From contig DFIR01000094.1 of the NCBI GenBank assembly GCA_002372815.1, forward strand, positions 14,299 to 52,494: 38,196 bases of DNA. Direction: 5' to 3'. Origin of the DNA: Lachnospiraceae bacterium UBA3692 (GTDB lineage Bacteria; Bacillota; Clostridia; Lachnospirales; Lachnospiraceae). The notes under the pieces were generated by a model. The model saw only the letters and a list, made by a program, of their open reading frames with translations, did not search any database and was not told where the DNA came from. Position numbers and translations under genes: made by a program. Shown here in pieces: positions 8,212-15,983 of the stretch (position 1 is the stretch's first letter; every line of letters starts with the position of its first letter).

Positions 8212-9136
8212 GCTGGCCGAGAAGATGAACCTGACCAACCTGACGCCGGAGATCGACCTGCGGGGGGTCCGCCTCCGCGAGCCGGAGATCAACCGGCCCG
8301 GCATGCAGCTGGCAGGCTATTTCGACCATTTTGCGGCCGGGAGGATCCAGATCATCGGCCTGGTGGAATCGTCTTATATGTCCAATGAGATGACCGGGGA
8401 GGACAAGGACTACGTCTACAGCCAGTTCTTCTCGCTGGATACGCCCTGCGTCGTCTGCTGCAGAAATCTCGCGCCGGACGCGATCTTCATCGACTATGCG
8501 AGAAAATACAACGTGCCGGTCCTGCTGACCCGCGAGGCCACGAGCGCCTTCATGGCGGAGGTCATCCGTTGGCTGAACGAGCGGCTGGCGCCCACCATCT
8601 CCATCCACGGCGTGCTGGTCGACATCTACGGCGTCGGCGTGCTGATCACGGGAGAGAGCGGCATCGGCAAGTCGGAGACGGCGCTCGAACTGGTCAAGAG
8701 GGGCCACCGCCTCGTCTCGGACGACGTGGTGGAGATCCGGAGGATCAGCGAGGAGACGCTGGTCGGAACGGCGCCGCCGGTGACCAAGCACCTGATCGAG
8801 CTGCGGGGCATCGGCATCATCGACGTCAAGACCCTCTTCGGCGTCTCCAGCGTCCGCAACAGCCAGAATATCGACCTGGTCATCGAGCTGGAGGAGTGGA
8901 GCAAGGACAAGGTCTACGACCGGATCGGCCTGGAGGACAGCTACACGGAGTACCTGGGCAATAAGGTCGTGTGCCACAGGATCCCGATCCGTCCCGGCAG
9001 GAACATCTCTATCATCTGCGAGGCGGCGGCTGTCAACCACCGGCAGAAGATCATGGGATACAATGCCGCGGAGGCCCTCTACAAGCGGGTGACCGAGAAT
9101 ATGATGAGATCGCACGAGGATGATGACGATGAATGA
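8189..9136 (+). CDS. hprK: HPr kinase/phosphorylase
   Basis: 315 residues, the usual HprK length. It phosphorylates HPr-fold proteins on Ser46 with ATP or pyrophosphate and reverses this with phosphate, so it is the sensor for carbon catabolite control. The Walker A loop GESGIGKS is at residues 155-162, followed by RGHRLVSDDVVEI and the HprK signature ELRGIGIIDV. The ATG at 8189 has GGAAAGGAAGAG upstream and matches the family N-terminus (VRLSELAEKMNL). It lies inside the uvrC end and directly precedes murB. Both recognisable HPr-fold proteins in this window lack His15 but keep the serine motif. Confidence 0.97.
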   Translation: MAVVRLSELAEKMNLTNLTPEIDLRGVRLREPEINRPGMQLAGYFDHFAAGRIQIIGLVESSYMSNEMTGEDKDYVYSQFFSLDTPCVVCCRNLAPDAIFIDYARKYNVPVLLTREATSAFMAEVIRWLNERLAPTISIHGVLVDIYGVGVLITGESGIGKSETALELVKRGHRLVSDDVVEIRRISEETLVGTAPPVTKHLIELRGIGIIDVKTLFGVSSVRNSQNIDLVIELEEWSKDKVYDRIGLEDSYTEYLGNKVVCHRIPIRPGRNISIICEAAAVNHRQKIMGYNAAEALYKRVTENMMRSHEDDDDE

Positions 9137-10040
9137 CAGACTGATACAGCGGCTCCGGGCACTGACCGGTGAGGACGGCGTCCTGCCCGGCGAACCGCTT
9201 GCCAGGCACTGTTCCTTCCGGACCGGCGGTCCGGCGGACCTGCTGGTGCGCGTCCGGACGGAGGCGCAGCTGGCCGGGGTGCTGGAGATCCTGCGGGAGG
9301 AGGATGTGGAAGTCTTCCTGCTCGGCAGGGGCACGAATATTCTTGTCGGCGACCGCGGACTGCGCGGTGCGGCCGTGACGCTGGAGGGAGATCTCGCAGG
9401 CGTGTCCGCGGAAGGGGATATCCTGCGCGCGGGCGGCGGCGCGGCGCTCTCCAGGGCCGCTGCGGAGGCGCTTGCCAACGGGCTGACCGGCCTGGAATTC
9501 GCGGCGGGGATCCCCGGCAGCGCGGGCGGCGCGGTCGTGATGAACGCCGGCGCCTACGGCGGGGAGATGCGGCAGGTGGTGCGGAAAGTGCGCCTGCTCT
9601 GCGAGGACGGGACCTTCCGGGAGTACACCGGGGAGGAGATGGCATTCGGCTACCGCACGAGCCGGCTCGTGAAGGAGCGGGCGGTCGTCACGGAGGTGAC
9701 CTTCGCCCTCGCACCCGGGGATCCGGCGGAGATCCTCGCGAAGATGGACGACCTGGCCGCCAGGAGGCGGGAGAAGCAGCCGCTGGAATATCCCAGCGCC
9801 GGGAGCACGTTCAAGAGGCCGGAGGGCCACTTCGCGGGCAAGCTGATCGAGGACGCGGGCCTGCGCGGCTATGCGGTCGGCGGCGCCCAGGTGTCGGAGA
9901 AGCACTGCGGGTTCGTGATCAACCGCGGCGGGGCCACCTCCGCGGAGATCCGGCAGCTGATCGAGCAGGTGCAGGAGAAGGTCCTGGAGACGTCCGGCGT
10001 CGGGCTGGAGCGGGAAGTGATCTATCTCGGGGAATTCTGA
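9129..10040 (+). CDS. murB: UDP-N-acetylenolpyruvoylglucosamine reductase
   Basis: About 303 residues. It reduces UDP-GlcNAc-enolpyruvate to UDP-MurNAc with NADPH and FAD in cytosolic peptidoglycan precursor synthesis. FAD-binding motifs are RTGGPADLLV and LLGRGTNILV. The substrate site is AGIPGSAGGAVVMNAGAYGGEM. The catalytic Ser lies in YPSAGSTFKRP, typical of type II MurB, followed by LIEDAGLRGYAVGGAQVSEKH. In-frame ATGs lie at 9120, 9123 and 9129. GAGG at 9116-9119 is best spaced for 9129; 9120 would add three residues and overlap the hprK stop. The gene is coupled to hprK. Confidence 0.96.
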   Translation: MNDRLIQRLRALTGEDGVLPGEPLARHCSFRTGGPADLLVRVRTEAQLAGVLEILREEDVEVFLLGRGTNILVGDRGLRGAAVTLEGDLAGVSAEGDILRAGGGAALSRAAAEALANGLTGLEFAAGIPGSAGGAVVMNAGAYGGEMRQVVRKVRLLCEDGTFREYTGEEMAFGYRTSRLVKERAVVTEVTFALAPGDPAEILAKMDDLAARRREKQPLEYPSAGSTFKRPEGHFAGKLIEDAGLRGYAVGGAQVSEKHCGFVINRGGATSAEIRQLIEQVQEKVLETSGVGLEREVIYLGEF

Positions 10041-10114
10041 GGACAGCCGCGGCGTGACTATGTGCGCGGGAACGGAGGACCTGGGAACAGACAGATACGG
10101 GGAGGGAGAGAGAT

Positions 10115-10969
10115 ATGCGTTTCGTAGTTGTGACCGGGATGAGCGGCGGCGGCAAGGCGACGGCCATCCGGATCCTGGAGGATGCGGGATATTACTGTGT
10201 GGACAACCTTCCCGTGCGCCTGATCGGCAAATTCATGGAACTGCTGCAGCAGCCGGGAAATGACATCTCCCGCGTCTGCCTGGGGCTCGACGTCCGCGCG
10301 GATGTGCCCTTCGTGTACGTGGAGCAGGTCCTGGAGGAGCTGCGCACGCAGGGATACACCTACGAGACCCTGTTCATGGACGCGAGCGACGAGACGATCA
10401 TCCGGCGCTACAAGGAGACGCGCAGGGCGCACCCTGTGGAGCCCAAAGGCCGTGTCGAGGACGGGATCCGCAAGGAGCGGGAGATCCTGCGGCAGACCAA
10501 GGCCAACGCGGACTACGTGATCGACACGTCCAACCTGCTGGTGCGCGAGCTGCGGGAGCAGATGCTGAAGATCTTCGTGGACAACAAGGCCTACGACTCG
10601 CTGATGGTCACGGTGATGTCCTTCGGCTTCAAGCACGGCATCCCGACGGATGCGGATCTGGTGTTTGACGTGCGTTTTCTCCCCAATCCCTACTATGTGG
10701 AAGAGCTGAAGCACCTGACGGGCAATGACGCGCCGGTCCAGGAGTTCGTGAACAGCTTCCCGCAGACGCAGGTATTTATGGACAAGCTGCGGGACATGAT
10801 CATGTTCCTGATCCCGCACTACATCGACGAGGGCAAGAACCAGCTCGTCATCGCGATCGGGTGCACGGGCGGACAGCACAGGAGCGTGACGATGGCCGGC
10901 CGCCTCTACAGGGAACTGCAGGACAGCGGCGACTTCGGGGTCACCCTGTACCACCGGGACGTGAAATAA
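10115..10969 (+). CDS. rapZ: RapZ/YvcJ-family nucleotide-binding protein
   Basis: 284 residues. The N-terminal P-loop domain is followed by the conserved C-terminal domain with IAIGCTGGQHRSVTMAGRLY and a terminal HRDVK. Enterobacterial RapZ is an RNase adaptor controlling GlmS; the Bacillus homologue YvcJ is an ATP/GTPase linked to competence, so the exact role here is uncertain. The P-loop at residues 8-15 reads GMSGGGKA, with Ala where Ser/Thr normally coordinates magnesium; a Thr follows at 16. GYYCVDNLPV is intact. ATG 10115 follows GGAGGGAGAG. YvcK, which separates yvcJ and whiA in Bacillus, is absent here. Confidence 0.93.
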   Translation: MRFVVVTGMSGGGKATAIRILEDAGYYCVDNLPVRLIGKFMELLQQPGNDISRVCLGLDVRADVPFVYVEQVLEELRTQGYTYETLFMDASDETIIRRYKETRRAHPVEPKGRVEDGIRKEREILRQTKANADYVIDTSNLLVRELREQMLKIFVDNKAYDSLMVTVMSFGFKHGIPTDADLVFDVRFLPNPYYVEELKHLTGNDAPVQEFVNSFPQTQVFMDKLRDMIMFLIPHYIDEGKNQLVIAIGCTGGQHRSVTMAGRLYRELQDSGDFGVTLYHRDVK

Positions 10970-10979
10970 GGAGATCCCC

Positions 10980-11936
10980 ATGTCCTATTGCACAGAGGTC
11001 AAAAGAGAGCTGCTGCAGAGCTGCCCGCAGGCGCGGCACTGCAGGATGGCCGCATTGGCCGCACTGGTGTCCGTACAGGGCGGACTCACAGAAGATCCGG
11101 AGGGAAAGGTCCGCTTCGCGGTCCCCTCGGAGGGCGGCGCCGATGCCAGAAAATACTTTACATCCCTGCTGAAAACCGTTAATATTAGTCTCGAGTTGTC
11201 AGCAGGACCTGAAACGGAGGAGTCTGTACAGGGCAAAGGGAGAGCCTCCCGCAGCACCAAGTACATCCTGCGCCTGCCGGCAGCCGGAGACCTCATCGGG
11301 AAACTGAGCGGACTGACCGTCAGTGACGGACAGCAGCCGATCGTCCGGGAGGACCTTCTCACGAGGAAATGCTGCCTGCGCAGCTATCTGCGGGAGATGT
11401 TCCTGAACATCGGCTCGGTCAGCGACCCCGGAAAGGTCTACCACCTGGAATTTGCCTGCTCGTCAGAGCAGCAGGCCCGGCAGCTCATGGAGGTGCTTCG
11501 CAGGCTCGGCAGACAGCCGCGCCTCTCCCGCCGCAAGAAATACCACGTCGTGTATTTCAAAGAGGCGGAGGAGATCGTGGATGTCCTGAACCTGATGGGA
11601 GCCCCGGAGAGCCTGATGAAGATGGAGAACTCCCGGATCCTGAAGGATATCCGGAACAATCTCAACAGGCGCGTGAACTGCGAGGCAGCCAACATCGGCA
11701 AGACCGTCGATGCCGCGAGGCGCCAGATCGAGGACATCCGATTTCTGGAGAAGGCCGGCATCCTGAAGGACCTGCCGAAGAATCTGCGGATCATGGCGGA
11801 ACTCCGTCTGGAGTTTCCGGACATCTCCCTGCAGGAGCTGGGAGAGCGCATGGAACCGCCGATCGGCAAATCCGGTGTCAACCACCGGCTGCGGCGCATT
11901 TCGGAAACTGCGGACAGAGTGAGAAGCGGCGGTTGA
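10980..11936 (+). CDS. whiA: WhiA-family DNA-binding regulator
   Basis: 318 residues, family-typical. The N-terminus MSYCTEVKRELL begins the WhiA_N region. A LAGLIDADG-like fold follows (RKCCLRSYLREMFLNIGSV; HLEFACSSEQQARQLMEVL), then a C-terminal helix-turn-helix (EFPDISLQELGERM; GKSGVNHRLRRI). It affects cell division and sporulation-related growth in other Gram-positives; direct DNA targets in Clostridia are poorly known. It starts 11 bases after rapZ and precedes the HPr/Crh-like gene, the same order as yvcL-crh in Bacillus subtilis. Confidence 0.95.
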   Translation: MSYCTEVKRELLQSCPQARHCRMAALAALVSVQGGLTEDPEGKVRFAVPSEGGADARKYFTSLLKTVNISLELSAGPETEESVQGKGRASRSTKYILRLPAAGDLIGKLSGLTVSDGQQPIVREDLLTRKCCLRSYLREMFLNIGSVSDPGKVYHLEFACSSEQQARQLMEVLRRLGRQPRLSRRKKYHVVYFKEAEEIVDVLNLMGAPESLMKMENSRILKDIRNNLNRRVNCEAANIGKTVDAARRQIEDIRFLEKAGILKDLPKNLRIMAELRLEFPDISLQELGERMEPPIGKSGVNHRLRRISETADRVRSGG

Positions 11937-11994
11937 GGGGATCCCCGCGGTCTCACAGGGAGGAATGGACATACTGTTTTATTAGGAGGCAGGT

Positions 11995-12267
11995 ATGGTG
12001 AAGAAATCGATTCAGGTAGAGTGCCCCCACGGTCTTGCACCGAGGCCTATCGCGGAACTGGTCCAGGTCGCCAGCAAATACGAAAGCCGCATCTATCTGG
12101 ACACGGAGACCAAGCACGTCAATGCAAAGAGCATCATGGGAATGATGTCACTGCAGGTCGAGAACGGACAGGAAGTGACGGTCCAGGCCGACGGCGGCGA
12201 TGAGACGGCGGCGATGCAGGAGATCGAAGACTTCCTGCTGCACAGGATCGCGTCCGGCAGGGCCTGA
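11995..12267 (+). CDS. Crh-like HPr-fold protein lacking His15
   Basis: 90 residues with an excellent ribosome binding site (AGGAGG, 6 bases before ATG). The fold is recognisable as HPr: positions 13-18 read GLAPRP instead of GLHARP, and positions 42-50 read VNAKSIMGM. Residue 15, the histidine phosphorylated by PTS enzyme I, is Ala, and residue 16 is Pro. Arg17 and Ser46, the HprK target, are kept at canonical numbering. It should therefore be unable to carry PTS phosphate but could be serine-phosphorylated by the HprK encoded upstream and act as a CcpA corepressor, like Bacillus Crh, which has Gln15 and also lies after whiA. The Crh role is inference; the missing histidine is seen directly. 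Confidence 0.88.
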   Translation: MVKKSIQVECPHGLAPRPIAELVQVASKYESRIYLDTETKHVNAKSIMGMMSLQVENGQEVTVQADGGDETAAMQEIEDFLLHRIASGRA

Positions 12268-12296
12268 TCGGATCAGAACAGTACCCTTATAAAAAA

Positions 12297-12336
12297 GGCG
12301 CCGCAACGCACAGACCGTTGCGGCGCTCTCTTTTTG
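12297..12336 (+). terminator. Terminator after the ftsH-to-crh-like cluster
   Basis: A perfect 11-bp stem GCGCCGCAACG/CGTTGCGGCGC (12298-12308 and 12316-12326) with a 7-base loop, followed by CTCTTTTT. Confidence 0.9.
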
Positions 12337-12376
12337 AAAACGTTTCCGAGGGCGGAGTTCCCCATAAAAAGGGAGG

Positions 12377-12405
12377 ATGCCAGGTACCTCGCGGGTACCT
12401 GGCAT
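12377..12405. repeat. REP-like palindrome (GGTACCTGGCAT type)
   Basis: A perfect 12-bp inverted repeat, ATGCCAGGTACC (12377-12388) and GGTACCTGGCAT (12394-12405), with a TCGCG loop. There is no T tract, so it is not a standard terminator. The AGGTACCTGGCA core resembles a dispersed palindrome seen in many Firmicute genomes (recollection, not searched). Confidence 0.6.
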
Positions 12406-12583
12406 AGTTATGAAAAAGTGTATAAGCAAAACGTCAAACGTTTAAGGGCATTTCTGGGATCGTCCGGATCTGTGTATCTCCTTTCGATGGTTTGATTATA
12501 GGGAATAAACATGTACGAAAATCGCGAGGGAGTTGAAGAAACCTTAAATAAATTATGAACAGTTTGTGAACACGGAGCAATAT
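12406..12583 (+). other. Intergenic leader before the GNAT gene
   Basis: This AT-richer stretch completes the 316-base gap between the HPr-like gene and the GNAT gene. Apart from the terminator and palindrome above I see only weak promoter-like pieces (TTGAAG at about 12533 with an AT-rich TATGAA 15 bases later) and GGAG 7 bases before ATG 12584. I see no convincing gene or riboswitch. Confidence 0.4.
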
Positions 12584-13486
12584 ATGCTGACAACGATCGT
12601 TTTTATACTGGACGGGGCGGAACCTCCGTCCCCTGCCGCGGAGCGGGAGACTTCCGAGGCGGCCGCGGCGCTGACGGCGCAGGGCTACCGGTCCTTTGTG
12701 TGCACCGCGCACGGTGTCATGCTTCCGCCGCAGCTGGCGGGATGCCTCAAAGAGGAGACGCTGGCGGTCACGGACGGTCCCGGGACGGCCGCAGCGCTGC
12801 TGGGCAGAGGCTACGCGACGGCGGGCTACAGCCATGCGGGCAGCAGGGGGCGGTTTTTTTCCGGGATCCCCTATGTGATCGAGGAGCCCGCGGAGGTGGA
12901 CGCCGATTCCTACGAGAAGATCTTCCAGCGGGGCAGGGGGCTGCCCTGGACGATCCTGGAGACGGAGCGCTGCGTCGTGCGGGAATTCACGCCGGACGAC
13001 ATGGAGGCGGTCTGCGCGCTCTACGACGGGGAGGCCCGCCGCTGGCTGGAGGCGCCGTCGGACCACCTGGAGAGGGAGAGAGCGATCCTGCGCGCCTATA
13101 TCGACAGGATCTACCGGCTCTACGGGTATGGCCACTGGGCGGTGATCCTGAAAGAGACAGGCGATCTGATCGGCCGGATGGGCTATGGTGTCCCCAGGCA
13201 GGCGGCCGGGGAGGCCCTGAAAGGCGGAGAGGAGACGGACGGCATCACGGAGGAGGACGGAGTCCTTGGATACCTTCTCGGCGCGCGGTGGCGCGGGCAG
13301 GGACTGGCAGAGGAAGTGTGCCGGGCCCTCATCCGCTACGGCCTGGAGGAGATCGGCTTCGCGCGGATCGCCGCGGAGGTGCACCGGGACAATGCGGTCT
13401 CCAGGCGATTCCTCCTGAAACTGGGATTCAGGGAACTTCCCATCCCGGAGAACGCACGGGGCGAACGGACCTACATCCTCGGCTGA
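12584..13486 (+). CDS. GNAT acetyltransferase with N-terminal HAD-like domain
   Basis: About 300 residues. ATG 12584 has GGAG 7 bases upstream; an in-frame GTG at 12566 has none and is not used. Residues about 1-110 resemble the short HAD-like N-terminal region found on some Lachnospiraceae acetyltransferases (TIVFILDGAE; AVTDGPGTAAALLGRGYATAG; PYVIEEPAEVDADSYEKIFQR). Residues about 120-295 are a RimJ/RimL-type GNAT: TERCVVREFTPDD, GYLLGARWRGQGLAEEVCRA (acetyl-CoA pyrophosphate loop) and RIAAEVHRDNAVSRRFLLKLGF. It probably acetylates an amine or protein N-terminus; substrate unknown. An acidic insertion of about 20 residues (GGEETDGITEEDGV) precedes the acetyl-CoA loop. Confidence 0.82.
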   Translation: MLTTIVFILDGAEPPSPAAERETSEAAAALTAQGYRSFVCTAHGVMLPPQLAGCLKEETLAVTDGPGTAAALLGRGYATAGYSHAGSRGRFFSGIPYVIEEPAEVDADSYEKIFQRGRGLPWTILETERCVVREFTPDDMEAVCALYDGEARRWLEAPSDHLERERAILRAYIDRIYRLYGYGHWAVILKETGDLIGRMGYGVPRQAAGEALKGGEETDGITEEDGVLGYLLGARWRGQGLAEEVCRALIRYGLEEIGFARIAAEVHRDNAVSRRFLLKLGFRELPIPENARGERTYILG

Positions 13487-13520
13487 GCGCGGAAGGATCT
13501 GCAGGAAGGAGCAGGATATT

Positions 13521-15911
13521 TTGAATAAAAACAGCAGCACCGGTCTTACTGATACAAAAAAGACAAGAAAGAATCCCGTGACGGGGTTCCTGAAATGGTT
13601 CTTCACACTACCCTTCCCGGTGGCGATCGGGTGGTTTCTGTGGCTCACCAAGCGCTGGGTCTTCTCCCTGTGGTCGGAGCTGGACGTCAACGAGGTCCTC
13701 TTTCACCTGAACGCGCCGCTGGAAGGCACCGGAAACGGGATGATCGGCAGCTTCCTCATGAGCGCGCTGGTCCCCGCGATCGCGATCGCTGCGGTCGTCT
13801 CCTTCGGGATGTACGCGCTGCGGAAGTGGTTCCGGGGAGAGGGGAAGCTGTGGTATAAGGTCCTCCGCGTCATGGCGCCGGTCCTCGGGCTCGCGCTCTT
13901 CGCGCATTCTTTCCGGGGATTCTGGAACAAGCTGGATGTCAGCGGGTACATCCGGGACCAGCGGAATACGTCCGCCTTTATCGAGGAGCACTACGCGGAT
14001 CCCGCGCGGACACAGATCACATTTCCGGAGAAGAAGCGCAACCTCATCATGATCTACCTGGAATCCATGGAGGTGACCTTCGCGGATCCGGACAGCGGCG
14101 GCAGCTTCCCGCAGAACCTCATTCCCGAGCTGACACAGCTGGCCAGGGAGAGCGAGGACTTCTCCGGCAGCGGGGACACGCTCAACGGCGGCCGCGTCAT
14201 GCCGGGCACCGGCTTCACCATGGGCGCGATGTTCGGGATCTCCACAGGCCTGCCGCTGAAGACCGATATCAAGGGATTCGCCAACGACGGCGACCTGTTC
14301 GAAGGCAATGACATGGCCACGCAGGAGCACTTCTACGACGGTGCCGCCGCGATCGGCGACATTCTGGAGGAGCAGGGCTACCGGCAGATCTTCCTGCTCG
14401 GGTCCGACGCGACTTTCGGCGGCCGCCGCCTGTTCTTCGATATTCACGGCAGCTATGAGATCGAGGACTATCTCTACGCGCAGGAGCAGGGGTGGATCCC
14501 GGAGGACTACCATGTCTTCTGGGGATATGAGGACGAGAAGCTCTTCGAATATGCCCGGAACACGCTCCTGGAACTGCAGGAGTCGGACCAGCCCTTCAAC
14601 CTGACGCTGCTCACGGTCGACACTCATTTTGAGGACGGCTATATCTGCCGGCTGTGTGAGAACGAGTTTGAGGGCAACCAGTACGCGAACGTGATGGCGT
14701 GCTCGAGCCGGCAGGTCGCGGCATTCGTTGACTGGTGCAAAGAACAGGATTTCTATGAGGACACAGCCATCGTGATCACCGGCGACCACACGACGATGGA
14801 CCACGATTTCTGCGCGGACGTGCCCTCCGACTACCAGAGGCTCACGTATACGGCCTTTGTGAATCCCGCGGCGGAGAATGCGGACCCCGGCAGAAGGAGA
14901 GAGTACTCCACACTGGACATCTTCCCCACGACGATCGCGGCGATGGGCGCGAAGATCGAAGGCGATCGGCTGGGGCTCGGCACGGACCTTTTCTCCGGCA
15001 GGGACACGCTGATCGAGGAGCTGGGGGCCGACACCGTCAAGAGCGAGCTCCGAAGGCGCAGCTCCTTCATGGAGAACCTCTCCGGCATCGATGTGTACAG
15101 CAAGACGGACAGCCAGAGCGGGATCAGCCCCACGGGCAAGATCTCGATCCGCGCGATCGACGGGGACGGCACGGCGACGTTCCGGCTGTTCGACATCAGC
15201 AACCTGAATGTCTTCATCGAGAAGGCGACGCTGGAACTCTATGAGACGGACAGCGTGGAGGCCGGGACGGCGGAGAGCGGAGGAGACATCCCGGATCCGC
15301 TCGTCTCCGTCGCGATGGACAGGGTCTCCGAGCGCGTCTACTCCGCGGACATCCCCGTCGCGGACTATGATCTCGGCAGCCTGTCCGCAAGGGCCTCGAT
15401 CGTGACGAAGACCGGGGAGAAGGCCGTCGTCAGGGTCAGCAATGACCTTCGCTTCTGCATTTCGGACATCGATCTCTACCTGCAGACCTGCCGGGAACTG
15501 GTGGAGAGCGGCGAATATACGATGCTCCTGAGCGTCCGCGGAGATGCCGCCGACGCGCTTGCGCCGCAGACACAGGAAGAGCTGCACGCGCTGGGACTCA
15601 GGGAGGATATTCAGAGCGGCTGCAGTTACTGCGCGGTGATCAACAGTGAGCAGGTGACCGAGCAGTCCAGTGCAGACGGGAAGGTCAGCTATGTCGGGAC
15701 GCTGCCCGACGGGAAGAGCGTCACGGTCTACAGCGGCGGGACAGAACTGGGAGATACCGCCAGGATGCTGATCAACGGGAACAACAAGTCCAGGGACAAG
15801 CGCGGCCTGAACATCATCCTCTACCGCAACGCCGACGGCGCGATCAGCGACAGCATCAATTTCGACACCCATGAGCTGACGGAATCCGGTGTATACAACT
15901 GGTCCCGCTGA
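13521..15911 (+). CDS. MdoB/LtaS-like phosphoglycerol transferase with C-terminal ILEI/FAM3-like domain
   Basis: 796 residues from TTG 13521 (AAGGAG upstream). About three N-terminal membrane segments lie in residues 22-135. The sulfatase-fold domain (about 170-500) has metal ligands in MIYLESME and ITGDHTTMD and a probable catalytic Thr233 in GTGFTMGAMFGISTGLPL, which resembles OpgB/MdoB more than LtaS. It should transfer phosphoglycerol from phosphatidylglycerol to an outer-surface glycan or lipoteichoic acid. Beyond the catalytic domain come a beta-rich region (about 520-640) and, at about 645-790, a segment like the interleukin-like EMT inducer (ILEI/FAM3) domain (YTMLLSVRGDAADAL, LGLREDIQSG, GLNIILYRNADGAISDS, FDTHEL). 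The final domain assignment is from motif memory. Confidence 0.85.
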   Translation: MNKNSSTGLTDTKKTRKNPVTGFLKWFFTLPFPVAIGWFLWLTKRWVFSLWSELDVNEVLFHLNAPLEGTGNGMIGSFLMSALVPAIAIAAVVSFGMYALRKWFRGEGKLWYKVLRVMAPVLGLALFAHSFRGFWNKLDVSGYIRDQRNTSAFIEEHYADPARTQITFPEKKRNLIMIYLESMEVTFADPDSGGSFPQNLIPELTQLARESEDFSGSGDTLNGGRVMPGTGFTMGAMFGISTGLPLKTDIKGFANDGDLFEGNDMATQEHFYDGAAAIGDILEEQGYRQIFLLGSDATFGGRRLFFDIHGSYEIEDYLYAQEQGWIPEDYHVFWGYEDEKLFEYARNTLLELQESDQPFNLTLLTVDTHFEDGYICRLCENEFEGNQYANVMACSSRQVAAFVDWCKEQDFYEDTAIVITGDHTTMDHDFCADVPSDYQRLTYTAFVNPAAENADPGRRREYSTLDIFPTTIAAMGAKIEGDRLGLGTDLFSGRDTLIEELGADTVKSELRRRSSFMENLSGIDVYSKTDSQSGISPTGKISIRAIDGDGTATFRLFDISNLNVFIEKATLELYETDSVEAGTAESGGDIPDPLVSVAMDRVSERVYSADIPVADYDLGSLSARASIVTKTGEKAVVRVSNDLRFCISDIDLYLQTCRELVESGEYTMLLSVRGDAADALAPQTQEELHALGLREDIQSGCSYCAVINSEQVTEQSSADGKVSYVGTLPDGKSVTVYSGGTELGDTARMLINGNNKSRDKRGLNIILYRNADGAISDSINFDTHELTESGVYNWSR

Positions 15912-15912
15912 C

Positions 15913-15941
15913 TTTTCAAACAGAGAGAAACGCTTTATAAT
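15913..15941 (+). promoter_or_regulatory. Promoter of the aminotransferase-uppP pair
   Basis: TTTTCA (15913-15918), a 17-base spacer and a perfect TATAAT (15936-15941), 42 bases before the aminotransferase start. Confidence 0.65.
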
Positions 15942-15983
15942 ACTCGTCAGAAACTGTGCATTTATACGGGAAAGGAAAGCAAC

